From Thalassotalea sp. (lineage in GTDB: Bacteria > Pseudomonadota > Gammaproteobacteria > Enterobacterales > Alteromonadaceae), in assembly GCA_029237915.1 (NCBI GenBank), contig JAQWHD010000050.1, positions 79,866-143,865 on the forward strand: a stretch of DNA of 64,000 nucleotides, written 5' to 3'. Below are positions 33,872 through 42,281 of the stretch, piece after piece. The notes below the pieces were generated by a model. The model had not been told where the DNA came from. It made no database searches and saw only the letters and a list, made by a program, of their open reading frames with translations. Positions within the stretch are counted from its first letter, which is position 1; each line of letters begins with the position of its first letter. The position numbers were made by a program, and so were the translations under genes.

Positions 33872-36133
33872 ATGCTAACCACTTTACGCCGCATCGTTTT
33901 AGCTTTTAGTCAAGAACCTGAATTAGACCAAGGGTTGTTGCGCTTAGTCACGCAAGTTAAAGATGCCATGGCGACTGAGTGTTGTTCGGTCTATCTTGCT
34001 GATTACGAACAAGAGCATTTCTTGTTAATGGCTTCTGATGGTTTATCTAAAACCTCATTAGGACAAGTAGCTATAGGCTTCTCTGAAGGTTTGGTTGGTT
34101 TAGTAGGTCAACGTGAAGAGCCGATAAATATTGCTAACGCTAAAACTCATCCTCGTTTTAAACATTCTCCTGAAGTTCAAGAAGATGAATATAATGCCTT
34201 TTTAGGTACGCCTATAATTCATCAACGTAAAGTTGTTGGCATTATTTCGGTGCAACAAAAACAAGCCAGGCAGTTTGATGATAATGAAGAAGCTTTTCTG
34301 GTAACCCTTGCCGCGCAGTTGGCAACAGCCATCACTAATGCCGAAGCACAAGGGGTTAGCAACCGTAATATTAGCTTGAATAAGTGGCAGAAACTGCAAG
34401 GCATCCCTGGCTCAACTGGCTTAGCTATTGGTAATTTTTATGTTAGCTACCCGAGATCGCAACTTAGTGGTATTAGTTTAACTAAGCACACTCAACCAGC
34501 AAAACAAATAAAGCGTTTTCAACAATCTGTATTGTTAACCATTCGTGATTTTGGCCAAATGAGTCACCGTATGCGTGGCACTATCCCTGAAGATACCTTA
34601 GACATATTTGATATGTACAAGCATATGTTAGAAAGTGCTAGTTTAGGTGAGGAAGTTGCTGCAAAAATTAATGACGGTTGGTGTGCTGAAAGTGCATTAA
34701 AACTTATTATTGATCAATATGTTGTACAGTTTCAATCGGTTGACGACCCTTACATTAGAGAGCGTGCTACCGACATTAAAGACTTAGGTAATAGAGTCTT
34801 ATTCCATTTACAAGAGAGTGACCATTCTAAGCCAGAAGTGCCAGAAGATATGGTGCTGATAGCGCAAGAAGTTACGGCTGCTTTGTTAGCTGAATATCAG
34901 CACCAAGGCTTAAAAGCCATAGTGTCATTATCGGGTTCAACTAACTCGCACGCTGTGATCTTAGCTAGGGCGTTAGGCATCCCTGCAATAATGGGGGTTG
35001 GCAATATTCCTTTGAATAATCTGTCTAATAAGCAAGTTATTATTGACGGTTACTCTGGCGAGATATTTTTATCACCCGAAGCAAGTTTACTTAGAGAGTA
35101 TCAACATTTAGTTAAGGAAGAAGAAGAGCTTCAAGATGTCGTTCGCGAAGTTATAGATTTACCAACGATAACTAAAGATGGTAAATCCATAGAGTTACTA
35201 CTTAACGCTGGTCTAAGTGGTGAGTTTGATCACTCGATGAAAAATGGTGCCGTAGGTATTGGTTTATACCGTACCGAAATTCCATTTATGGACAGACATT
35301 GTTTTCCATCTGAAATTGAGCAGATATGTTGGTATAAAAAAGTGCTGCAGTCATTCCCAAGGCAGGCTGTAGTGATGCGCACGCTAGATGTCGGTGGTGA
35401 TAAAGCGCTACCATATTTTCCTATTACTGAAGATAATCCATTTTTAGGCTGGCGCGGGATTAGAATAACTCTAGATCACCCTGAAATATTTTTAGTTCAA
35501 GTTAGAGCCATGCTCAAAGCTAATATTGGCATAGGTAATTTAGAAATTATGTTACCGATGATCTCGTCTATTACGGAAGTTGATGACGCTATTCGACTGA
35601 TTAATCAAGCTTACTTTGAAGTTAGCAGTGAAACTAGTGAGCAAGTGAGTAAGCCTAAAATAGGCATTATGTTGGAAGTGCCTTCGGTAATTTTTCAACT
35701 GTCTGAATTAGCTAAAAAAGTAGATTTTTTCTCAGTCGGTAGTAATGACTTAACTCAATACCTGCTGGCCGTTGATCGCAACAATTCAAGAGTTGCTGGA
35801 ATTTATGACTCTTATCATCCGGCAGTACTTCGTGCTCTTAATCACATTGCTGATCATGCACAGCAAGAACTCATAGAACTGAGTCTTTGTGGTGAATTAG
35901 CCGGTGATCCTGGTGGCGCCTTGTTATTATTAGCCATGGGCTATGATAAACTAAGTATGAACTCGCATAACATTCCTAGAATTAAGTGGGTATTGCGTCA
36001 TATTGACTATGAACAAGCAAAATTAATACTAAGCCATTGTCTAATGTTATCTACCACCAAACAGGTGCATAATTACATTAATGACCAGCTTGAATTACTC
36101 GGTCTTGGTGGCTTTGTTCGTGCGGGGAAGTAA
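33872..36133 (+). CDS. ptsP: Nitrogen-type PTS enzyme I (PEP-protein phosphotransferase) PtsP
   Basis: A 753-residue protein. An N-terminal GAF domain (about 1-165, S-V-Y-L-A-D, E-G-L-V-G-L-V, L-G-T-P-I) is followed by the enzyme I region. The phospho-histidine loop is G-S-T-N-S-H-A-V-I-L-A-R-A-L-G-I-P-A (His about 369). The PEP-binding barrel shows L-Y-R-T-E, R-T-L-D-V-G-G-D-K and S-V-G-S-N-D-L-T-Q-Y. The catalytic Cys is in L-C-G-E-L-A-G-D. It starts the PtsP-NPr-EIIA(Ntr) regulatory cascade. Gene order with rppH, lgt and thyA is as in enterobacteria and vibrios. Confidence 0.95.
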   Translation: MLTTLRRIVLAFSQEPELDQGLLRLVTQVKDAMATECCSVYLADYEQEHFLLMASDGLSKTSLGQVAIGFSEGLVGLVGQREEPINIANAKTHPRFKHSPEVQEDEYNAFLGTPIIHQRKVVGIISVQQKQARQFDDNEEAFLVTLAAQLATAITNAEAQGVSNRNISLNKWQKLQGIPGSTGLAIGNFYVSYPRSQLSGISLTKHTQPAKQIKRFQQSVLLTIRDFGQMSHRMRGTIPEDTLDIFDMYKHMLESASLGEEVAAKINDGWCAESALKLIIDQYVVQFQSVDDPYIRERATDIKDLGNRVLFHLQESDHSKPEVPEDMVLIAQEVTAALLAEYQHQGLKAIVSLSGSTNSHAVILARALGIPAIMGVGNIPLNNLSNKQVIIDGYSGEIFLSPEASLLREYQHLVKEEEELQDVVREVIDLPTITKDGKSIELLLNAGLSGEFDHSMKNGAVGIGLYRTEIPFMDRHCFPSEIEQICWYKKVLQSFPRQAVVMRTLDVGGDKALPYFPITEDNPFLGWRGIRITLDHPEIFLVQVRAMLKANIGIGNLEIMLPMISSITEVDDAIRLINQAYFEVSSETSEQVSKPKIGIMLEVPSVIFQLSELAKKVDFFSVGSNDLTQYLLAVDRNNSRVAGIYDSYHPAVLRALNHIADHAQQELIELSLCGELAGDPGGALLLLAMGYDKLSMNSHNIPRIKWVLRHIDYEQAKLILSHCLMLSTTKQVHNYINDQLELLGLGGFVRAGK

Positions 36134-36207
36134 CCGCTATAGTCTATGTTTTAAATTTTAAGGTGCCCAATATTTGGGGACCATCTTCAATAAGACCTTA
36201 GTTCTCT

Positions 36208-36999
36208 ATGTTTTTAACGGTATTTTTAATATGTATGTTACTTGGTACTTTGGTGGGGTTTCTTGCCGGACTACTTGGTATTGGTGGCGGATTAGTTATC
36301 GTCCCGTCATTGGTGATTTTATTGCCAATGCTTGGGTTTGAGCCTGAAATTGTAATGCCGATAGCTTTAGCAACGTCGTTAGCCTCTATTGTTGTGACCT
36401 CTTCAAGTGCTGCATTTAACCATCATAAAAGTGGTAACATTCCATGGCATATGGCCAGAAAAATGATGGCCTTTGTTGCTGTTGGCGCAGTTGTTGGTGC
36501 TAACCTTGCCGATTTACTACCGACGAGTACGTTAACCACGATATTCTCAACGTTCGTAATTCTACTTGCTTCATACATGCTTTTTTCTATCAGGCAAACA
36601 GTACATCGTGACTTGCCTAGTGATAATGCTTTAAAAGGGGTTGCTGCAGGTACAGGTGTTATTGCCAGTTTGATGGGCATTAGTGGTGGTGCGGTACTCA
36701 TTCCTTTTTTAACATATTGTGGCGTAAATTTGCTTCACGCCATTGGCGTTTCTACTGCTTGTGGTATGATAGTCTCGCTATTTGGTACCTTGGCATTTAT
36801 CGTGGCTGGGTTAGGTGAGCCTAACTTACCACAATGGAGTTTGGGCTATGTATATTTACCTGCTGTATTAGGTATTGCCTCAACCTCTACCATTTTGGCA
36901 TCATATGGTGTGCGGTTAGCAAATCGCTTGCCGGTTAAAACAATAAAAAAATTCTTTGCTGCATTCTTAATTTTTGTAGCAATTGAAATGATGATTTAA
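36208..36999 (+). CDS. TauE/SafE (TSUP) family membrane transporter
   Basis: A 263-residue inner-membrane protein with about eight helices in two repeats. Each repeat opens with the family Gly-rich motif: G-L-L-G-I-G-G-G-L-V-I-V-P near residue 22 and S-L-M-G-I-S-G-G-A-V-L-I-P-F near residue 154. The family exports or imports sulfite or organosulfonates; the substrate here cannot be told. It lies between ptsP and lgt, 13 bases before lgt, a placement I recall in related marine gammaproteobacteria, so the three are probably cotranscribed. Confidence 0.88.
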   Translation: MFLTVFLICMLLGTLVGFLAGLLGIGGGLVIVPSLVILLPMLGFEPEIVMPIALATSLASIVVTSSSAAFNHHKSGNIPWHMARKMMAFVAVGAVVGANLADLLPTSTLTTIFSTFVILLASYMLFSIRQTVHRDLPSDNALKGVAAGTGVIASLMGISGGAVLIPFLTYCGVNLLHAIGVSTACGMIVSLFGTLAFIVAGLGEPNLPQWSLGYVYLPAVLGIASTSTILASYGVRLANRLPVKTIKKFFAAFLIFVAIEMMI

Positions 37000-37012
37000 T
37001 TTTGGATCTTAT

Positions 37013-37834
37013 ATGACCCTTGCTGCAATTCAATTCCCGATTATTGACCCAATAATTTTTTCAATCGGACCTGTCGCTTTACGTTGGTACGGCTTAATGT
37101 ATTTAGTTGGTTTTGTTTTTGCGATGATTATTGCTAACAAAGCTGCAGATAAAAGTAATGGCCTATGGACACGTGATCAAGTCAGTGACTTATTATTTTA
37201 CGGATTTTTAGGCGTAATATTAGGTGGTCGTGTTGGCTATGTACTGTTTTATAATTTTGATTATTTCTTAACAGACCCTATCTATTTATTTAAAATATGG
37301 ACCGGCGGTATGTCGTTCCATGGTGGTTTACTAGGTGTTATTGCCGCAGTCGCTATTTTTGCTCGAAAAGAGAAAAAAGGTTTTTTAGCTGTAGGTGACT
37401 TTGTTGCACCACTAGTGCCTCTCGGTTTAGGTGCCGGTCGTATTGGCAACTTCCTTAATGCCGAACTTTGGGGACGCGAAACCGATGTTCCTTGGGCTAT
37501 GGTCTTTCCAACCGACAGCTTACAATTAGCACGCCACCCATCACAGCTGTATGAATTCTTCCTAGAAGGCGTAGTACTGTTCTGTATCGTTTATTTTATT
37601 GGTCGTAAGGCAAAGGCTCCAGGTTTAGCTTCGGGTCTTATTTTAGCCGGTTATGGCTTGTTTAGAACCTTTGTTGAGTTCTTCCGCGAACCTGATGCGC
37701 ATTTAGGCTTTATTTTCTCATTTGTTTCTATGGGGCAAATACTGTCAATGCCAATGATCATCATAGGTTGTGGATTAATTTTCTGGTCTTTAAAACAAGG
37801 CGCAGTAAGTGACAATAAGAAGAGTAACGCTTAA
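37013..37834 (+). CDS. lgt: Prolipoprotein diacylglyceryl transferase
   Basis: A 273-residue inner-membrane enzyme with seven helices that adds diacylglycerol to the lipobox Cys of prolipoproteins. A-L-R-W-Y-G-L-M-Y and [10 protein letters not shown] come early. M-S-F-H-G-G-L-L-G holds the essential His, and [14 protein letters not shown] is the Lgt signature. Its stop overlaps the thyA start (TAATG), giving translational coupling, as in many gammaproteobacteria. Confidence 0.95.
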   Translation: MTLAAIQFPIIDPIIFSIGPVALRWYGLMYLVGFVFAMIIANKAADKSNGLWTRDQVSDLLFYGFLGVILGGRVGYVLFYNFDYFLTDPIYLFKIWTGGMSFHGGLLGVIAAVAIFARKEKKGFLAVGDFVAPLVPLGLGAGRIGNFLNAELWGRETDVPWAMVFPTDSLQLARHPSQLYEFFLEGVVLFCIVYFIGRKAKAPGLASGLILAGYGLFRTFVEFFREPDAHLGFIFSFVSMGQILSMPMIIIGCGLIFWSLKQGAVSDNKKSNA

Positions 37835-38685
37835 TGAAACAATATTTAGATTTATGCCAGCGCATTATCAATGAAGGTAGCTGGATTGAAAATGAAAGAA
37901 CAGGTAAGCGTTGCTTAACCATTATTAATGCCGATTTGGAATATCAAGTTGGTAAGAATGAATTCCCTATTATTACTACTCGTAAAAGCTTTTATAAAGC
38001 GGCTATTGCTGAGTTACTTGGTTACATCAAAGGCTATGACAATGCGGCTGACTTCAGAGCACTAGGCACACCAACATGGAATGCTAATGCCAATGAAAAC
38101 CAAGCATGGCTGAATAATCCTCATCGTAAAGGTGAAGATGACATGGGGCGTGTTTATGGAGTACAAGGTAGAGCATGGACTAAACCGGACGGCGGCTCTG
38201 TTGATCAATTAAAGAAAGTTGTTGATAACCTAAGTAAAGGCATTGATGATCGCGGTGAAATCATTAGCTTTTACAATCCGGGCGAGTTTCATATGGGCTG
38301 TTTACGCCCGTGTATGTTCCAACATCAATTCTCACTACTTGATGGTACGCTTTATTTAAACAGCTATCAGCGTAGCTGTGATGTGCCTCTAGGCCTTAAC
38401 TTTAATCAGATACAAGTATTTGCCTTCTTAGCTATTATGGCGCAAATTACCGGCAATAAGCCTGGTGTTGCTTATCATAAAATAGTTAATGCCCATATTT
38501 ATGAAGACCAAGTTGACTTGATGCGCGACGTGCAATTAAAACGAGAGCCGTTTGCATCACCACAGTTAATTATTAACCCTAAAATTAAATCACTAGAAGA
38601 TTTAGAAACGTGGGTAACTATGGCTGATTTTGATGTGGTTGGCTACGAACACCATGAAGCGATTAAATATCCATTCTCGGTATAA
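37834..38685 (+). CDS. thyA: Thymidylate synthase
   Basis: A 283-residue enzyme that methylates dUMP to dTMP using methylene-tetrahydrofolate. [14 protein letters not shown] is near the N-terminus. The nucleophile is the Cys in [11 protein letters not shown], slightly unlike the P-P-C-H of E. coli but typical of the longer ThyA found in vibrios and shewanellae. [15 protein letters not shown] is the phosphate- and dUMP-binding block, and H-I-Y-E-D-Q holds the folate site. Coupled to lgt; a terminator follows. Confidence 0.94.
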   Translation: MKQYLDLCQRIINEGSWIENERTGKRCLTIINADLEYQVGKNEFPIITTRKSFYKAAIAELLGYIKGYDNAADFRALGTPTWNANANENQAWLNNPHRKGEDDMGRVYGVQGRAWTKPDGGSVDQLKKVVDNLSKGIDDRGEIISFYNPGEFHMGCLRPCMFQHQFSLLDGTLYLNSYQRSCDVPLGLNFNQIQVFAFLAIMAQITGNKPGVAYHKIVNAHIYEDQVDLMRDVQLKREPFASPQLIINPKIKSLEDLETWVTMADFDVVGYEHHEAIKYPFSV

Positions 38686-38713
38686 TCCCTTACAGATAGA
38701 GTTGTTTGATTAG

Positions 38714-38736
38714 AAGCCCGCTTTAGCGGGTTTTTT
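38714..38736 (+). terminator. Rho-independent terminator after thyA
   Basis: A stem CCCGC / GCGGG with loop TTTA, then six T. Confidence 0.88.
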
Positions 38737-38850
38737 ATTGCGTTTAATTTAGAGTTGGATTTAGGTTCTGTATTGGAATCTCATTCTTTCCACTTCTTTG
38801 CAGGCATAACATTGCGTATCCAATGAGCGCACGCCACTTATTAATGAGGT

Positions 38851-38925
38851 CCCTGATTTCGCTTAAGCTCGACAACAGCTCCTGCGTTGTTCTACCTAAG
38901 TGCGTCCAAGCACAAGTCCTCAGGG
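38851..38925. repeat. REP-like dispersed element containing 40-nt repeat copy 2
   Basis: Bounded by CCCTGA and TCAGGG, followed by GATGACG, the mirror of the CGTCAT seen at the fdxA arrays. It contains 38868-38907, which matches 22538-22577 at 34 of 40 bases. It sits in the 360-base gap between thyA and rpsT, which otherwise holds only the two terminators. Confidence 0.7.
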
Positions 38926-38994
38926 ATGACGTGGTGTAAGTAAATAAACATCGCGTACACTAAGGGGCTATCTGATATGTTGAATTTTAGGTAT

Positions 38995-39016
38995 AAAAAA
39001 ACCGGCCTAAGCCGGT
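38995..39016 (-). terminator. Rho-independent terminator after rpsT
   Basis: Minus strand: ACCGGC, TTAG, GCCGGT followed by T-run. 29 bases past the rpsT stop. Confidence 0.9.
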
Positions 39017-39044
39017 CTTTTTAATGTTAAAACGAAAGTTCTAA

Positions 39045-39305
39045 TTAAAGAGCTTTAATTCTAGCATTCAAGCGACTCTTAGCACGAGACGCTTTGTTTT
39101 TGTGAATTAGACCTTTACTTGCGAAACGATCTAAAATCGGAGTTGCTAAAGCAAACTCTTTTGTAGCTTCTTCTTTGTTACCAGCTTCGATAGCAGCGAT
39201 AACTTTTTTCAAGTATGTGCGCATCATTGAGCGACGACTTGCATTGTGTTGGCGACGCTTTTCTGATTGTACAGCGCGCTTCTTAGCAGACTTTGAGTTA
39301 GCCAA
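39045..39305 (-). CDS. rpsT: 30S ribosomal protein S20
   Basis: An 86-residue basic protein that binds 16S rRNA early in 30S assembly. [22 protein letters not shown] and [12 protein letters not shown] are the family blocks. The start codon is TTG with AGGAG six bases before it. E. coli rpsT also starts with UUG and the codon takes part in its autoregulation, so the same control may hold here. It diverges from murJ, as in vibrios. Confidence 0.97.
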   Translation of the reverse strand: MANSKSAKKRAVQSEKRRQHNASRRSMMRTYLKKVIAAIEAGNKEEATKEFALATPILDRFASKGLIHKNKASRAKSRLNARIKAL

Positions 39306-39544
39306 GGTGAACTCCTAAAATAAATAATAATTGCCGAAATTTAAGGCGATGAAATATGCCTGTTTTAGAAGGTTTTGTCAAACCTTTTATCTATTGATTA
39401 AACAAAAAATAACAAATTCATGTAATATTTTGTTTAAACAGGCACAAGCAGTGGATAAGATGATACCATTATTTATGGCCTGTGACTAAAATAGTTGTAG
39501 GTTTTTTTCACTATTTTCATAAAAATAATAAAGGAGCAGCAATT

Positions 39545-41125
39545 TTGAGTAAAAAATTGCTTAAATCAGGGCTCGTAGTCAGCTTTATGACTCTTATCTC
39601 AAGAGTGCTTGGTTTAGTACGTGACGTAGTTATCGCCGATAAAATGGGTACCGGTACTGGTGCCGATGTTTTTTTCTTTGCCAATAAAATTCCAAACTTC
39701 CTGCGTCGCTTGTTTGCCGAAGGAGCTTTTGCTCAAGCATTTGTCCCCGTGTTAAGTGAATATCAAGAGCGTGATGACAAAAATGGCACCAATGAAACTC
39801 GCGAACTAATTGCTAAAGTCAGTGGTACGTTAGGCGTTATTATTACCATAGTTACCGCGATTGGAGTTATTGCATCGCCGGTATTGGTGGCGTTATTTGG
39901 TTTTGGTTGGTTTTTAGATTGGCTTGATAATGGCCCGTTCACCGAAAAGTTTGATTTAGCCGCGCAGTTATTAAAGATTACTTTCCCGTATTTATGGTTT
40001 ATCACCTTAACTGCACTTGCTGGTGCGGTATTAAATACTTTAGGCAAATTTGCTGCAGCGGCCTTTACCCCGGTTTTACTCAATGTTTGTATTATTGGCG
40101 CAGCAATTTATTTATCACCACTATTTGAAGTGCCCGCTTACGCATTGGCGTGGGGCGTATTTTTAGGTGGTTTAACTCAGTTTTTATTTCAAATACCTTT
40201 TTTAGTTAAAGCCGGTGTTTTAGTCAAGCCTAGTTGGGGCTGGCAGCACAGCGGAGTTAAGAAAATCCGAAAATTGTTAATACCGGCGTTATTCGGTGTA
40301 TCCGTTACCCAAATTAACTTACTACTTGATACCCTAATTGCCAGCTTCTTAATTACCGGTTCAATTAGTTGGCTTTATTATGCCGATAGATTATTGGAAT
40401 TCCCTTTAGGGTTATTTGGAATTGGTATCGCTACCGTTATATTGCCAAGTTTGTCGCGACTGCATTCAAGTCAAAATCCGAATGAATTTTCAGCGACTAT
40501 AAATTGGGCCATTAAAGTGGTTAGCTTATTAGGTTGGCCTGCTATGGCTGGTTTAATGGTACTAGCACAACCGATCATTATGGTGCTGTTTATGCGCGGT
40601 GAGTTTAGTGAGCAAGATGTGATGCAGGTGTCTTTTGCCTTATATGCGTATTTAAGTGGCTTGTTAAGCTTTATGTTTATTAAAGTGTTAGCGCCTGGTT
40701 ATTACGCCAGGCAGGATACCAAAACGCCAGTGGTTATTGGTATTAAAGCTATGATCGCTAATATGGTATTTAACTTAGCATTAGCACCATTTTTCGGCTA
40801 CGTTGGCTTAGCTATTGCCACTGCGATGTCAGCAACGCTTAATGGTTTCTTATTGTACCAAGGCCTTAAAAAACAGGGCATATATCAATTTGATTTGGCG
40901 ACCAAAATTGTGGTGGGCAAGTTGATCGTCTCAGCAGCTGTTATGGCTGGGGTGATATATTATTTATCGCCGGGCTTTAGTCAGTGGTTAGAGTTAGGAT
41001 CATTGGATCAAATTCTCAAACTTGTCATGCTGATCAGTATAGGTGCGGCGAGTTACTTTATAAGTGCGATTATTTTGGGTATTCGTTTGCATCATTTTAC
41101 TGTCAAGGTTGAACCTGAACAGTAA
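39545..41125 (+). CDS. murJ: Lipid II flippase MurJ
   Basis: A 526-residue inner-membrane protein with 14 helices that flips lipid II for peptidoglycan synthesis. S-R-V-L-G-L-V-R-D, N-F-L-R-R-L-F-A-E-G-A-F and Q-A-F-V-P-V-L are the MurJ/MviN signature, including the essential Arg residues. I choose the TTG start because AAGGAG lies eight bases before it and the protein then begins S-K-K-L-L-K-S-G like homologues. A GTG at 39482 would add 21 residues with no ribosome site. It is followed, after 200 bases of AT-rich DNA without a clear element, by ribF. Confidence 0.92.
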   Translation: MSKKLLKSGLVVSFMTLISRVLGLVRDVVIADKMGTGTGADVFFFANKIPNFLRRLFAEGAFAQAFVPVLSEYQERDDKNGTNETRELIAKVSGTLGVIITIVTAIGVIASPVLVALFGFGWFLDWLDNGPFTEKFDLAAQLLKITFPYLWFITLTALAGAVLNTLGKFAAAAFTPVLLNVCIIGAAIYLSPLFEVPAYALAWGVFLGGLTQFLFQIPFLVKAGVLVKPSWGWQHSGVKKIRKLLIPALFGVSVTQINLLLDTLIASFLITGSISWLYYADRLLEFPLGLFGIGIATVILPSLSRLHSSQNPNEFSATINWAIKVVSLLGWPAMAGLMVLAQPIIMVLFMRGEFSEQDVMQVSFALYAYLSGLLSFMFIKVLAPGYYARQDTKTPVVIGIKAMIANMVFNLALAPFFGYVGLAIATAMSATLNGFLLYQGLKKQGIYQFDLATKIVVGKLIVSAAVMAGVIYYLSPGFSQWLELGSLDQILKLVMLISIGAASYFISAIILGIRLHHFTVKVEPEQ

Positions 41126-41328
41126 AGGCGATTGACTAGAGTGAAAAGGTTAAACGGCCATTAATTTATTAGGTTTTTATTTAGCAAAAGCCACTAAAAA
41201 CCAATAAATGATAAATAATCATAAAAAAACATCAACAAATATGCAGTTAGTTGTTTCAAGGTGCTGATTATTCACTCTTACTACGATATAATTCGTCGGT
41301 TTTTAACTTGCTCAGGATTTAGGCTTAC

Positions 41329-42273
41329 ATGCAATTAGTTCGTGGTATACATAACCTTCGTGATAATCATCACGGTTGTGTGCTAACTATAGGTAATTTT
41401 GATGGTGTTCATTTAGGACATCAAAGAGTCGTTGCCGCTTTAGTAGCTAAAGCTAAAGAACTTGATTTAGTCCCTGCTGTGATGGTGTTTGAGCCACAAC
41501 CACAAGAATTATTTAATCCGCAAATGGCACCCGCAAGATTGAGCCGTTTACGTGATAAATATTCTTTATTAAAAAAGTTGGGGGTTAAGAGGTTAATTTG
41601 CGTTAATTTTAACCGCGAGTTTGCTAACCAAAGCGCTGAATGTTTTATTGAAAAGCTGTTGGTGGCAAAACTAGGACTTAAACATTTGATCATTGGTGAT
41701 GATTTTTGCTTTGGTAAAAATCGTTTAGGTAATTTCCAAATGCTCAAAGATGCTGGCCAACGTTTTAATTTTAACGTAACGGACACGGCAAGTTATAAAT
41801 TATCAGACTGTCGAATTTCAAGTACCGAAATTCGTAAAGCCTTACAACAAGATGAACTAGCTGAAGCACAGGCTATGCTAGGCAGAACATACAGTATTAT
41901 TGGCCGTGTTGTACATGGCGATAAACAAGGGCGAAACTTAGGTTTCCCAACCGCCAACGTTTTATTGAAGCGTTGTGTGTCACCAGTAAGCGGTGTTTAT
42001 GTAGTGCAAGTTAAAGCACTTGGTAAAAGATTTAATGGTGTTGCCAATATCGGCTCTAGGCCAACAGTGAATGGTATTAGGCAGCAACTAGAAGTAAATA
42101 TATTTGATTTTAGCGACAACTTATACGGTCAACCCATTGAAGTAGCATTATTGAAAAAACTGCGCGATGAGCAACGTTTTGCTTCTTTAAATGAATTGAC
42201 AGACCAAATTGCAAAAGATGTTAAGCAAGCAGGTAGTTATCTACAGGCTTTAGAAACTGATACTAACGGATAA
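41329..42273 (+). CDS. ribF: Bifunctional riboflavin kinase/FAD synthetase
   Basis: A 314-residue two-domain enzyme. N-terminal FMN adenylyltransferase: T-I-G-N-F-D-G-V-H-L-G-H-Q (nucleotide motif) and the later S-S-T-E-I-R. C-terminal riboflavin kinase: G-R-V-V-H-G-D-K-Q-G-R-N-L-G-F-P-T-A-N, then G-V-Y-V-V and N-I-G-S-R-P-T. It makes FMN and FAD from riboflavin. It precedes ileS by eight bases and forms the first gene of the ribF-ileS-lspA-fkpB-ispH cluster. Confidence 0.96.
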   Translation: MQLVRGIHNLRDNHHGCVLTIGNFDGVHLGHQRVVAALVAKAKELDLVPAVMVFEPQPQELFNPQMAPARLSRLRDKYSLLKKLGVKRLICVNFNREFANQSAECFIEKLLVAKLGLKHLIIGDDFCFGKNRLGNFQMLKDAGQRFNFNVTDTASYKLSDCRISSTEIRKALQQDELAEAQAMLGRTYSIIGRVVHGDKQGRNLGFPTANVLLKRCVSPVSGVYVVQVKALGKRFNGVANIGSRPTVNGIRQQLEVNIFDFSDNLYGQPIEVALLKKLRDEQRFASLNELTDQIAKDVKQAGSYLQALETDTNG

Positions 42274-42281
42274 ATGATTAA

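Noticed and set aside
39482..39544. Longer MurJ start (21 extra residues)
   Set aside because: No ribosome site; the TTG at 39545 follows AAGGAG and gives the usual N-terminus.
41126..41328. FMN riboswitch before ribF
   Set aside because: No FMN-aptamer conserved core can be found; only a weak 8-bp inverted repeat is present.
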